Positions 1 to 7,356 of a DNA stretch of 41,736 nucleotides are shown here, piece by piece (positions within the stretch are counted from its first letter, which is position 1; every line of letters begins with the position of its first letter). A program made the position numbers and the translations under genes. Below the pieces are notes generated by a model that made no database searches, was not told the origin of the DNA, and saw only the letters and a program-made list of their open reading frames with translations. This DNA is from UBA1740 sp045587025 (GTDB lineage: Bacteria; Bacillota; Clostridia; Oscillospirales; CAG-272), in assembly GCA_045587025.1 (NCBI GenBank), contig JAZNBK010000049.1:1-41736 (forward strand), in the 5' to 3' direction.

Positions 1-41
1 TTATATCATATCGCTACCGACCAATGGGGTGGTAATATCGC

Positions 42-123
42 ATTTTCACGCAAGTGAAAATATATCGCGTTTGCGAAAGCAAACATATCACCAAAATAAA
101 ATAGCATCTGTGTCTACAGATGC
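42..123. repeat. Cluster of three short perfect hairpins
   Basis: Three stem-loops follow each other: ATTTTCAC/GTGAAAAT (42-61, loop GCAA), GTTTGC/GCAAAC (69-84, loop GAAA) and GCATCTGT/ACAGATGC (104-123, loop GTCT). The spacing and tetraloops resemble interspersed extragenic palindromic elements or small MITEs. There is no convincing open reading frame here; the rest of 1-297 holds only this cluster and the dispersed repeat that follows. Confidence 0.5.
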
Positions 124-236
124 AGTGCTTGTCAAGAAAAGGGGACAGAGAATTTGCAGTTGCTTTCTCTGTCCTTTTCCTATCGGTAGTATCGTATTCT
201 ACCGGATTTTAAAACTGTCCTTAAGAGTACGTCCCA
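124..236 (+). repeat. Dispersed repeat, copy 1
   Basis: A noncoding stretch containing GCTTGTCAAGAAAAG, then GGACAGAG...CTCTGTCC (a small hairpin), then a CGGTAG/CTACCG hairpin and TTAAAACTGTCCTTAAGAG. The same order of motifs recurs in inverse orientation at 4996-5104 and in part at 5848-5940, so this is an interspersed element rather than a gene. The copies flank the parAB block. Confidence 0.6.
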
Positions 237-297
237 TTATTTCTTCGTCTTTTTTGTTGTTGTTATAACCGACCGGTTCTTAGGAAAAGGCAAAGAT

Positions 298-334
298 TAC
301 AAAACAGCAGGCGCAAACCATAGTTTGCACCTGC
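298..334 (-). terminator. Terminator of the parB/SGNH-like genes
   Basis: Read on the minus strand, GCAGGTGCAAAC and GTTTGCGCCTGC form a 12-bp stem with a 4-base loop, followed by TGTTTTGT. It lies 25 bases past the end of the 360-1229 gene and so closes that transcript. Confidence 0.75.
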
Positions 335-359
335 TTCACGATAGCGTGTAAGGGGGACG

Positions 360-1229
360 CTATTTCACATAATTCCTTATTAATTCTATTTCTTCGTCTG
401 TCAGGTAAATGCCGCTTGGGGGCGCTTCCTCGGTTTTTCGTTCTTCGTCTACCGCCGTTTTCAAGACGTCGAAAATGACGTCTGCGTATATTTTGTTTCC
501 TTCTACGTTTGGCAGGTTTTCTGCGGTTGTAAGCTCTGCTTCTCTGCCCTCGAAATGCTCGCGCATATCAACGCATAAAAGGTCATAATGTAAACAAAGG
601 TTTTCAATTATTTCTGCGTCCTCGTCGGTTTGTCCGTGCTGAATTATACAGATAACGTCACTCTTTGGGTTATACTCCTTTGCGAGACGGATAATGCGCT
701 CGTAAAAAAATCCAAAATCCTCGTAGTCCTCTCTTGAACCGATAGAAAGGATAAGCAAATGAAGCTTACATTTTTTTACAAAGCCCGACATTTTCTCTTC
801 CGAGAGCGTGAGGGCATTTATATATCCGTTTTGCGCGCTTCCCTCGTATCTTTCGGTGCCGCCCGGGAATGCTTCTGCACATCTGTTCTTTAATAAGACG
901 CGAAAGGATTCTGTAATTGGGTTTACGCCCGAGCCGTATATAACTCTGTCGCCGAGGAAAAATATAGTGGACGACATGCTCTTATCGGCAAGACGCTGAT
1001 AAGGGGAATAGTTCTTTTCCTTGTTTCTTCTTTCTTCTTTTTGTTGCTCGTAGTTCTTTTCGTATTCCTCTTGTCGCTGTATAACGTCGGCGTAAATGCT
1101 CTCGTAATATTCGTTAAGCTCTTCCCTTTTCTCTTGATTTCTTCTTGCGTAATCCCTTGTGACGACAATTAAGGCAAAGAGCAAGGCGACGCAAAGGAGC
1201 GAAAGAAAAATTATTTTAAGCGCTCTCAT
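360..1229 (-). CDS. Membrane-anchored SGNH/GDSL-like protein with degenerate catalytic residues
   Basis: 289 residues. An N-terminal membrane segment (about residues 4-23) is followed by a charged, probably coiled-coil stretch (about 28-75) and an SGNH-hydrolase-like domain (about 88-265). The family blocks can be traced: FLGDRVIYGSG is the block I position, ILSIGSREDY the block III position, and PNVEGNKIYADVI the C-terminal Asp-x-x-His position. The nucleophilic Ser of GDS is Arg here, and the Asp and His of the last block are not where expected, so esterase activity is doubtful. It probably sits outside the membrane, perhaps as a cell-wall binding or scaffolding protein. The start overlaps the end of parB by 4 bases, so the two are co-translated. 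The fold is inferred from motifs only. Confidence 0.6.
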   Translation of the reverse strand: MRALKIIFLSLLCVALLFALIVVTRDYARRNQEKREELNEYYESIYADVIQRQEEYEKNYEQQKEERRNKEKNYSPYQRLADKSMSSTIFFLGDRVIYGSGVNPITESFRVLLKNRCAEAFPGGTERYEGSAQNGYINALTLSEEKMSGFVKKCKLHLLILSIGSREDYEDFGFFYERIIRLAKEYNPKSDVICIIQHGQTDEDAEIIENLCLHYDLLCVDMREHFEGREAELTTAENLPNVEGNKIYADVIFDVLKTAVDEERKTEEAPPSGIYLTDEEIELIRNYVK

Positions 1230-2116
1230 CTTTCTTCATCCACAAATTCGTTTCCGCAAAGAGACCTTAAAAGGTTATCCAAATCTTCGTTGTCCTCAAA
1301 GAATAAGGTGACGGTCTTTTTGTTCTTCTTTGCGCTTATTTTAACGCGCCTGCCGAGATGTCTTTGCATTCTCTTTTCAAGCTCTGCGACGTAATCGACT
1401 ATTTCTGCCTTTTCTTCGGCGGTTTCTTCCTGTAACGCCTTCTTCTTTTTGATATATCGTTTTACTTCGTCCTCTAAAGCGCGCACCGAAAGCCCGAGGT
1501 CTACCGCTTTTTTGCCCAAAATGATGATATCCTCAGGGTCTCTCAGAGAAAGAAGCGTTCTTGCGTGACCTGCCGACAGGTCCTTTGAAGCGAGCAATGA
1601 CAAAATTTCCTCAGGTAAATCGAGCAGGCGCACGGAATTGGCGATAGCGCTTCTGCTCTTCCCTATTTTTTGTGATATTTCTTCCTGTGTGAGCTGATAT
1701 TCCTCTGCAAGAGAGCGGAACGCCAAAGCTTCTTCGAGCGGATTCAGGTTTTCTCGCTGAATATTCTCAATCAAGGCGATTTGAGCAGCTTCTGCCTCAC
1801 TTCCCTCCAAAATTATTGCGGGGATTTCGTTTAGCCCTGCCATTTTTGCCGCGCGCCATCTGCGCTCGCCTGCCACGATTTGATATCTTTCGACACCAAT
1901 TTCTCGCAAAAGTATCGGCTGTAGTACGCCAAAAGATGCGATAGAGTCCGCTAGCTGCGCTAACGGCTCGCTCTCAAAGGTTTTTCTCGGCTGTCCCGGC
2001 TTCGGTTCGATTAAGGAAATCCTTATCATTGTTTTTGCGTTCTTTGCGGTCTCTTCTAACGCCATATTGTCTATAAAAAGACCGTCAAGGCCTTGTCCTA
2101 ATGCTCTTTTTGCCAT
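1226..2116 (-). CDS. parB: Chromosome-partitioning protein ParB (Spo0J)
   Basis: 296 residues, normal length for chromosomal ParB. It opens with the typical MAKRALGQGLDGLF. The N-terminal CTP-binding domain carries GERRWRAAKMAG and ALIENIQRENLNPLEEA, followed by the helix-turn-helix (LTQEEISQKIGKSRSAIAN) and a C-terminal basic/dimerisation part. ParB binds parS, loads as a sliding clamp using CTP and recruits SMC to the origin region. Three parS sites lie 1.3 kb upstream. The start is set by AAGAGGAG seven bases before the ATG. Unlike many Firmicutes it does not directly abut parA: a 292-base gap lies between them. Confidence 0.95.
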   Translation of the reverse strand: MAKRALGQGLDGLFIDNMALEETAKNAKTMIRISLIEPKPGQPRKTFESEPLAQLADSIASFGVLQPILLREIGVERYQIVAGERRWRAAKMAGLNEIPAIILEGSEAEAAQIALIENIQRENLNPLEEALAFRSLAEEYQLTQEEISQKIGKSRSAIANSVRLLDLPEEILSLLASKDLSAGHARTLLSLRDPEDIIILGKKAVDLGLSVRALEDEVKRYIKKKKALQEETAEEKAEIVDYVAELEKRMQRHLGRRVKISAKKNKKTVTLFFEDNEDLDNLLRSLCGNEFVDEER

Positions 2117-2408
2117 TTTATTCTCCTCTTTTACGTAATAGTATTATATTTTGCCTGTTGTTTTTGGCTTATAGCCCTTTTTTCGTTTTATAATCCGCTC
2201 GCGCCCTTGCATTGCGGGTGTTTTTTTTGTTTTGTATTTGCCACGCAAAACAGCGTCGAAAAAACGAGGATTTTGTAGAAGAAAGCAGAAAAATGGTAAA
2301 TATTACCAATTCAAGCGAGAAAGCTAAGCTTCTGCGCATTTTTCTGCGGTTGTTGCCTTATATCTGAAGCGCTTCCCTCTTTTTAGGGCGTTTGCGCTCT
2401 TTCCTGCT
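2117..2408. other. parA-parB intergenic gap, no gene
   Basis: 292 bases with no plausible reading frame. It holds a TATAAT-like box for the minus strand at 2144-2149 upstream of parB but no convincing -35, a GGTAAATATTACC palindrome near 2294-2306, and a CGCCC/GGGTG hairpin followed by eight T on the plus strand near 2209-2230. No RNA family was recognised. Confidence 0.4.
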
Positions 2409-3170
2409 TTAAATTCTTAACATAAGCTCTTTCGCAATATCGTTATATTCGAGTGCGCCCTTTGAATAGGGGTCGTAGTAACAAATCGGCTCGCCAAAGC
2501 TGGGCGCTTCAGAGAGACGGACGCTTCGGGAAACAGGGGTTTTGAAGAGCTTGTCTGCGTAATATTTCTTCAGCTCCTCAAGAACTTGATTTGTAAGCAC
2601 TAATCTGCCGTTATACATAGTAAGTATAATTCCTGTAATCTCCAACGTGGGATTATAGGACTGTCTGACTCTTTTTACAGTCATAATAAGCTGTGAAAGC
2701 CCTTCTAACGAGAAAAACTCGCACTGCATAGGTATAATTACGCCGTTAGAAGCGGAAAGAGCGTTAATTGTGAGCAAACCAAGGGTAGGAGGGCAGTCGA
2801 TAATCAAATAATCGTACTCTTCCCTGATTTCCTCGAGCGCTTTTTTCAAGCCGGTTCCCTTTTCGTCCATCTCAACTAAGTCAATTTCTGCGCCTGCGAG
2901 AGCAATTGTAGACGGCAAAACGGACAAATTCTTGTATTTTGTAACAGAAATTGCCTCTTTTGCGGTCGCCTGACCGAGCAAAACGTCATAAATTGAGTGT
3001 TTTATGCTCTTTTTTGATATTCCAACGCCACTTGTGGCGTTTCCCTGAGGGTCCATATCAATTAAAAGCACTTTTTTGCCCTTTTTGCCCAACGCCGCCG
3101 CAACGTTAACAGCAGACGTGGTTTTTCCTACGCCGCCTTTTTGGTTTGCAAATGAAATAATTGCAGCCAT
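2409..3170 (-). CDS. parA: Chromosome-partitioning ATPase ParA (Soj)
   Basis: 253 residues from the ATG at 3170, chosen because GGAGGTTAAA precedes it and because the protein then begins MAAIISFANQKGGVGKTT, the standard ParA start with its deviant Walker A motif. A longer frame to 3251 has no ribosome site. Also seen are the Walker A' region DMDPQGNATSG and the Walker B strand YLIIDCPPTLG. ParA-type ATPases bind DNA non-specifically as ATP dimers and, with ParB, move or regulate the replication origin; in Bacillus, Soj also controls DnaA. It is the first gene of the parAB block. Confidence 0.95.
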   Translation of the reverse strand: MAAIISFANQKGGVGKTTSAVNVAAALGKKGKKVLLIDMDPQGNATSGVGISKKSIKHSIYDVLLGQATAKEAISVTKYKNLSVLPSTIALAGAEIDLVEMDEKGTGLKKALEEIREEYDYLIIDCPPTLGLLTINALSASNGVIIPMQCEFFSLEGLSQLIMTVKRVRQSYNPTLEITGIILTMYNGRLVLTNQVLEELKKYYADKLFKTPVSRSVRLSEAPSFGEPICYYDPYSKGALEYNDIAKELMLRI

Positions 3171-3312
3171 TTTAACCTCCGAATTGTAAAAATTGAAGTT
3201 TTTTGCGTGAAAATACGCAAAAAACATTAAAAAGACCTCAAAGCCAACCAAAAAACAGTAAAAACAAGGTAAAGGCGTGCGGTCAGATTAATGAATATAT
3301 CATCTTATGCTT

Positions 3313-3341
3313 ATTATATCATTTTATTTAATATATGTCAA
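3313..3341 (-). promoter_or_regulatory. Promoter of parA
   Basis: On the minus strand TTGACA, a 17-base spacer and TATAAT form a perfect sigma-A consensus, giving a leader of about 135 bases before parA. The nearest parS site lies about 47 bases upstream of the -35, so ParB loading or spreading could affect this promoter. Confidence 0.8.
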
Positions 3342-3387
3342 TGGAAAAATATAATATAAAGGCGAAAAAGAGAAAAAATCTCCAAAA

Positions 3388-3403
3388 TGTTTCACGTGAA
3401 ACA
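3388..3403. promoter_or_regulatory. parS site 1
   Basis: TGTTTCACGTGAAACA, an exact match to the Bacillus-type 16-base parS palindrome, bound by ParB/Spo0J. Confidence 0.95.
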
Positions 3404-3432
3404 AAAAAGGAGCGGAAAAGCGAAATATAAAT

Positions 3433-3448
3433 TGTTTCACGTGAAACA
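3433..3448. promoter_or_regulatory. parS site 2
   Basis: A second exact TGTTTCACGTGAAACA, 45 bases from site 1 (start to start). Confidence 0.95.
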
Positions 3449-3471
3449 AAAATGCAAAAGAAGATCAAAAA

Positions 3472-3487
3472 TGTTTCACGTGAAACA
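3472..3487. promoter_or_regulatory. parS site 3
   Basis: A third exact TGTTTCACGTGAAACA, 39 bases from site 2 (start to start). Three clustered perfect sites mark a centromere-like locus, normally near oriC. Confidence 0.95.
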
Positions 3488-4140
3488 TTTTTAATAAAAG
3501 AAGAAAAGACGCATTCGGGCAGCAGAACGGCAGAAAAAGCAAAGTTAATAACATAGTATTTAACATTTTCAACAGTTTTTGCTTGGTTTTTGAGCGGATA
3601 AGGCGTTTTTCAAGCAAAAACACGAAAAAACCCCGCAAAACGCAAGAAAGAGAAAAGAGACGACGAAAGCATATTAAAACGCAGAGATTTTTAATAAATG
3701 TAAAAAGCAAACCTAACGATATAGAATATGCGGGCGCAGATAATACAGCGTGGAAAAGGGGAAAGGGAAGCGCCGCAAGAGAAACACCAAATGAGAAGCT
3801 CGAAAGAGAAGCTAAAAAAGGGAAGCGGCGAGAAAGATACGGGGAAGAAACAGGGAAGAGGTGAGAAGGGAAGTATGGCAGTGACAAAAGAAAAATGATA
3901 AAAGAGAAAAGAAGAAAGAGCAAAAAAGCAAAGGTTTCGTTAAATATAGTCCTTTTGTTTAGTTAAAAAGGTGAAAAACGGAGCAAAATATTAAAATCAA
4001 AGCGAAAAAACGGCGAAAAAGCTCTAAAAGGGCAAGAAAATTAGGGGAAACGTTTCTCTTTTTAGCTAAACTGCCAAAAATTACCAATTTTGTGAAAAGA
4101 GAAGTATCCTTTTATAAATTATAGAAAAACGCAAAAACAG
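3488..4140. other. Purine-rich noncoding region beside parS
   Basis: About 650 bases with a marked A/G bias on the plus strand. Frames are open on both strands, but their translations are low-complexity (Lys/Arg/Glu-rich on plus, Phe/Leu/Ser-rich on minus) and lack a ribosome site. No TTATCCACA-type DnaA boxes were found, so there is no evidence for oriC here despite the parS cluster. Confidence 0.5.
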
Positions 4141-4169
4141 TTGAAAAAACGGCTTCTCTGTGATATACT
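4141..4169 (+). promoter_or_regulatory. Promoter of the histidine phosphatase gene
   Basis: TTGAAA, 17-base spacer, TATACT, ending 44 bases before the start codon. Confidence 0.7.
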
Positions 4170-4213
4170 TTATATGTTTAAAAAGCTAAAAAGAATATAA
4201 AAGAGGGAAGAGA

Positions 4214-4855
4214 ATGACACGCTTTATAATTATAAGACACGGAGAAAGCAAAGGAAACGCAGAGAGAGCTTTTCTTGGACATTCAGACTGGGATTTGACG
4301 CCAAAGGGATATCTGCAAGCGGAAAAAACCGCCGATTTTCTCGACGGAGTAGATATTGACGTAGTATATTCGAGCGACCTTATTCGCGCGTATAATACCG
4401 CAAAGCCGATTGCCGACAGGCGCGGACTTAATATAACGACCACGCAAGAGCTGAGAGAGATTTTTGCAGGTCTTTGGGAAGGAATGAAATTTGACGATAT
4501 TGCGGAGGTATATCCAAAAAGTCACAAAACCTGGATGGAGGACGTCGGAAACGCCGTATGTGACGGAGGAGAGAGCGTAGCTCATCTTCAAGAAAGAGTA
4601 AAGGCGGAATTAGAAAGAATAGCGAAGGAAAACAACGGAAAGACGGTTTGCGTTGCAACCCATGCGACACCTATCAGAACTATGCTTTGCGTTTGGAACG
4701 GACTTCCCGTCGAGGAGGCAAAAAGCTTCAAGTGGATAACAAATGCGTCGGTTACTATTGTAGATTATAACGACGACGGCAGCTATACTATCGAATGTCA
4801 GGGTGAAGCCGAGCATCTGGCAAGCGTCGCCTCCGAGGAGCTGAAAAACATTTAA
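4214..4855 (+). CDS. Histidine phosphatase family protein
   Basis: 213 residues, a single histidine-phosphatase domain of the phosphoglycerate-mutase-like family. The catalytic block IIRHGESKGNAE (about residues 5-16) supplies the phospho-accepting His, the acidic residue lies in LREIFAGLWEG, and ATHATPIRTML carries the second His. Such small clostridial enzymes are usually dephosphorylating, for example alpha-ribazole-phosphate phosphatase or cofactor-dependent mutase-like proteins; substrate cannot be told from sequence. The start follows GAGGGAAGAG. It is monocistronic, with its own promoter, and there is no linked cobalamin biosynthesis gene to favour a CobC role. Confidence 0.85.
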   Translation: MTRFIIIRHGESKGNAERAFLGHSDWDLTPKGYLQAEKTADFLDGVDIDVVYSSDLIRAYNTAKPIADRRGLNITTTQELREIFAGLWEGMKFDDIAEVYPKSHKTWMEDVGNAVCDGGESVAHLQERVKAELERIAKENNGKTVCVATHATPIRTMLCVWNGLPVEEAKSFKWITNASVTIVDYNDDGSYTIECQGEAEHLASVASEELKNI

Positions 4856-4995
4856 ACAGGGAAGCGTTATACGGGAAAGGCAACGAAAGAGAGCTCCAAA
4901 AACAGCCGTTTTGTAAATATATGTTTACGAAATGGCGAGAAAACCGAAAAAACGAAGCGAAATTATACGACAAAAAACGACTGAGAAATGGGGCG

Positions 4996-5104
4996 TTTTC
5001 TAAAGGACAGTTTTATGAATTAAATAAAACTCGACACCTATCGACAGACAGAAGGACAGAGAAAGCAAGCGCAAACTCTGTCCTCTTTTCTTGACAAGCG
5101 CTGG
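4996..5104 (-). repeat. Dispersed repeat, copy 2 (inverted)
   Basis: The reverse complement reads GCGCTTGTCAAGAAAAG, GGACAGAG...CTCTGTCC, then AAAACTGTCCTTTAGA, matching copy 1 in order and spacing but lacking its CGGTAG hairpin. It is in inverse orientation to copy 1, so the pair brackets parAB, parS and the phosphatase gene. The remainder of 4856-5125 shows no gene. Confidence 0.6.
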
Positions 5105-5125
5105 CTTAATTAAAGACACAATAAT

Positions 5126-5455
5126 TTACTTGCAGATAATAATCTCACACGGCTTTTTCGTTTTTTGAGCATATTTTATAACAGACAACGTACCCTTTGA
5201 GTTTCCGTCCCAAAATGCAATGATTTTATCTGAATAATCCACTATTTTTTTATTTCTTACGATAGGCGCGGCTCTACCGTATCGCTCGTACTGCGGCAGA
5301 AACGTCGTTAACCTTATTCCGTTTTCCTTTGCATATTCTGCAGCACAAGAATCAACACCTGCGGCGCCGCCCGAAACGATTTCTCTCACGTCTGAAATAT
5401 ATCTGCCAATATCAGATACAGTAACGTTTCTTGAACCAACAATTGCAATTTTCAT
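5126..5455 (-). CDS. SLOG-fold (DUF2493-like) small protein
   Basis: 109 residues, a single Rossmann-like SLOG domain. Visible motifs are MKIAIVGSRNVT (strand 1 and nucleotide loop), SGGAAGVDSCAAEYA (the GG-x-x-G-x-D signature) and DYSDKIIAFWDGNSKGT. SLOG proteins bind nucleotides or derived ligands and occur in phage, DprA-like and nucleotide-signalling settings. It is divergently transcribed from a ribbon-helix-helix gene 108 bases away, with palindromes between, which suggests joint regulation. A TATAAT lies on the minus strand at about 5504-5511 in the shared region. Function unknown. Confidence 0.75.
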   Translation of the reverse strand: MKIAIVGSRNVTVSDIGRYISDVREIVSGGAAGVDSCAAEYAKENGIRLTTFLPQYERYGRAAPIVRNKKIVDYSDKIIAFWDGNSKGTLSVIKYAQKTKKPCEIIICK

Positions 5456-5477
5456 AAAAACTCCTAACGAACATTTT

Positions 5478-5498
5478 GTATACTTGATTTAAGTATAC
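5478..5498. promoter_or_regulatory. Palindromic operator candidate 1
   Basis: GTATACTT-gattt-AAGTATAC, an 8-bp perfect inverted repeat, just downstream of the probable -10 of the minus-strand SLOG gene and over the plausible -35 (TTGATT, 5484-5489) of the plus-strand gene. Likely target of the adjacent Arc-like protein. Confidence 0.55.
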
Positions 5499-5517
5499 TC
5501 ACAACATTATACCACAA

Positions 5518-5551
5518 AAAAATCTTAAAATATACTTATATTAAGATTTTT
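5518..5551. promoter_or_regulatory. Palindromic operator candidate 2
   Basis: AAAAATCTTAA and TTAAGATTTTT are perfect 11-bp arms around a 12-base centre containing TATACTT, a half-site of candidate 1. It lies directly before the ribosome site of the ribbon-helix-helix gene and over the -35 zone of the divergent gene. Confidence 0.55.
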
Positions 5552-5563
5552 TGGAGATTTTTT

Positions 5564-5755
5564 ATGAGAAATAAAAATAACAAGCATATTGGAATAGAAA
5601 TCGACCCGGAGCTTCACTATAAACTGCACTATATCTCAAAATATTACGGTCGTTCAGCGAACGGAGAAATACTTTATTTGATAAGACAGGAAATAAGGGC
5701 TTTTGAAAAAAGTGAGGGTGAAATTGAAATACCACAAGAACAAAAAACAAAATGA
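5564..5755 (+). CDS. Arc-like ribbon-helix-helix DNA-binding protein
   Basis: 63 residues. The core reads HIGIEIDPELHYKLHYISKY then GRSANGEILYLIRQEIRAFE, the Arc/MetJ pattern of one beta strand, two helices and an N-S-E-like GEI helix start. Such proteins bind DNA as dimers by beta ribbons. The start follows TTGGAGATTTTTT. It is divergent from the SLOG-fold gene with two palindromes between, so autoregulation and control of the neighbour are likely. The Glu-rich tail (SEGEIEIPQEQKTK) is probably disordered. Antitoxins share this fold, but the partner does not resemble a known toxin. Confidence 0.75.
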   Translation: MRNKNNKHIGIEIDPELHYKLHYISKYYGRSANGEILYLIRQEIRAFEKSEGEIEIPQEQKTK

Positions 5756-5776
5756 ATTGATTTTGCCATCTGTAAA

Positions 5777-5809
5777 AAGGGCACTTATGGTTTTGCCATA
5801 AGTGCCCTT
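5777..5809 (+). terminator. Terminator after the ribbon-helix-helix gene
   Basis: AAGGGCACTTATGG/CCATAAGTGCCCTT, a 14-bp perfect stem with a five-base loop, followed by a weak T-rich tail. Confidence 0.75.
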
Positions 5810-5847
5810 GCGTTCTTTTGTGCCTGTATTGTAGACCTTAATTAAGC

Positions 5848-5940
5848 CATACGAAGCGCTGCTTCTGTGTCCACAAACGCAAAATACGGTATACCTCTTT
5901 CGAAATATACCGTATTCTTAAAAACTGTTCTTTAGAGTGA
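5848..5940 (+). repeat. Dispersed repeat, partial copy 3
   Basis: Contains CTGTGTCCACA, a long hairpin (5883-5916) and CTTAAAAACTGTTCTTTAGAG, in the same order as the corresponding parts of copy 1, but lacks the GTCAAGAAAAG/GGACAGAG segment. Confidence 0.4.
5883..5916 (-). terminator. Probable terminator of the GH109-like gene
   Basis: AATACGGTATA/TATACCGTATT, an 11-bp perfect stem. On the minus strand it is followed by TTTGCGTTTG. It lies about 75 bases past the end of the 5990-7240 gene and is embedded in the dispersed repeat. Confidence 0.5.
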
Positions 5941-5989
5941 AGCTCTAATTCTCGTTCTTTTTATAAAATAGCTTTGCGTTAGGAGCGCA

Positions 5990-7240
5990 TCAGGTAATAC
6001 TCCAAGGAGTATCGTCGGAGGTGAGGGGCTTTCTCTTCAAGAACGCGCCCTTCGTGAAGTCGGGAACCATTACGGGAGCGCCGCCCTTGAGAATGGACTC
6101 CTCGCTGAGAACGGTAAGCGCCATAAACAAAGCCGCATCGTAAACGTCGGTTACCATAGGCCAACCGTTCTTAACGCTATCGATGAAGCAACGGGTGCAG
6201 AGAATGTCTGTTCCGCCGTGACCTGCTTCCATAAGATTAGCGCCTACGATAGATTCCTCGGCGGACTTTTCCTGCCAAATCGGGTGCAGATTCTCGTTGA
6301 TATATTTATCTGCGTTGTTGTAAAGCTCACGAGCTTCTTCAACCTTTTCATGCTCCTCGCGTCTGTATATCAAATTGCCGTCCTCCATAAACATACCCTC
6401 GGTACCGTGAATGGAGAAGCGTCTTGAATAAGGTCTGGGGAGCGTAGTGTCAAGGCGGAGAGTGATAGTTTCGCCACGGGCGCACTTCAAGGTCGTGGTA
6501 ATGATATCGCCCTGCGCAAACTGAGTGTCTGCAAAGCAGTGGTCTTTTCCGTGCGTTCTGAGTATGTACTCGTGGATACCTTTAGAGCAGGATGCCGTCG
6601 AGGTAAGAGAAACTATCTTGTTACCTCTGTTGATGTTAAGAATATCAGCGATAGTGCCCATTGCGTGCACGGGATAGTTCTCCGAGCATCTGAGCATATA
6701 GTTTATCAAGCGATAGTAATTCATAGAGAAGTGTTGCTCGACGATATTTTCCGTCATGTAATGACAATATCCGCCGTCGCAGTGTACTATCTTTCCGAAA
6801 AAGCCGTCGCGCGCCATTCTGACGAGCGCCATATTAGGTCTTGTAAATCTCGAGTTTGTGAGCATCATAAGGGGCGTGCCTGTGCGCTCCTGAGTTTTTA
6901 CTATCTCCCAGCATTCGTCCAAGCTGTAAGCGCCGCCTACCTCAAATCCGATGGGAATGCCTGCGTTAAGACAAGCTATCACTATGTTTGAGTGGTCTGC
7001 CCAGGAGCAGCAATTGATTACTGCGTCAAGGCCCATTGTCAAAAAGTCCTTGTAATTGCCTGTGTGAACAGGGGTGTTGCCTGCAACCGATTTCACAAGC
7101 TCAACAGCTTCCAGCTGTTTTTTCTCCTCAAGGTCACAAACGGCTACGACCTCAACGTCATCATAGCCCGCAAAGGTTTTGAGCATTCCGCAACCGCGGC
7201 GTCCATAGCCGACAAAGCCAATTTTAAGCTTTTCCTTCAT
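5990..7240 (-). CDS. Gfo/Idh/MocA family protein, GH109-like
   Basis: 416 residues. The N-terminal NAD(P)-binding Rossmann domain has GFVGYGRRGCGML. The usual EKP of dehydrogenases is replaced by GFEVGGAYSLDECWEIV, followed by TGTPLMMLTNSRF, a pattern I recognise from the GH109 branch (EVPAA...ECW...MMLEN), as is YPVHAMGTIADILNINRG. GH109 enzymes use bound NAD to hydrolyse alpha-N-acetylgalactosaminides by an oxidation-elimination route. No signal peptide is present, so the protein is cytoplasmic. The start follows AAAGGA and the gene has its own promoter. The alternative is an ordinary sugar dehydrogenase; activity is inferred from motifs. Confidence 0.8.
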   Translation of the reverse strand: MKEKLKIGFVGYGRRGCGMLKTFAGYDDVEVVAVCDLEEKKQLEAVELVKSVAGNTPVHTGNYKDFLTMGLDAVINCCSWADHSNIVIACLNAGIPIGFEVGGAYSLDECWEIVKTQERTGTPLMMLTNSRFTRPNMALVRMARDGFFGKIVHCDGGYCHYMTENIVEQHFSMNYYRLINYMLRCSENYPVHAMGTIADILNINRGNKIVSLTSTASCSKGIHEYILRTHGKDHCFADTQFAQGDIITTTLKCARGETITLRLDTTLPRPYSRRFSIHGTEGMFMEDGNLIYRREEHEKVEEARELYNNADKYINENLHPIWQEKSAEESIVGANLMEAGHGGTDILCTRCFIDSVKNGWPMVTDVYDAALFMALTVLSEESILKGGAPVMVPDFTKGAFLKRKPLTSDDTPWSIT

Positions 7241-7316
7241 AATATAAATCCTTTCAAACAGATGTTTTTACGTTTTTTTGCCCATTGTAATACGAAAAAT
7301 TTTAAATATCCCTTTA

Positions 7317-7345
7317 ATTATACAAATCTTTTGACGTTTTGTCAG
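7317..7345 (-). promoter_or_regulatory. Promoter of the GH109-like gene
   Basis: Minus-strand CTGACA, 17-base spacer, TATAAT. The two Gfo/Idh genes can therefore be transcribed separately although they lie in tandem. Confidence 0.6.
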
Positions 7346-7356
7346 CAGAAAACAAG

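Noticed and set aside
29..268. 79-codon frame at the left edge
   Set aside because: It runs through three hairpins and the dispersed repeat and has no ribosome site or recognisable domain.
3465..3923. Open frames on both strands beside the parS sites
   Set aside because: They include a parS site, have no ribosome site, and their translations are low-complexity products of the purine-rich composition.
3250..4210. Possible oriC next to parAB
   Set aside because: No DnaA-box cluster of the TTATCCACA type was found, and the usual neighbouring genes are absent.
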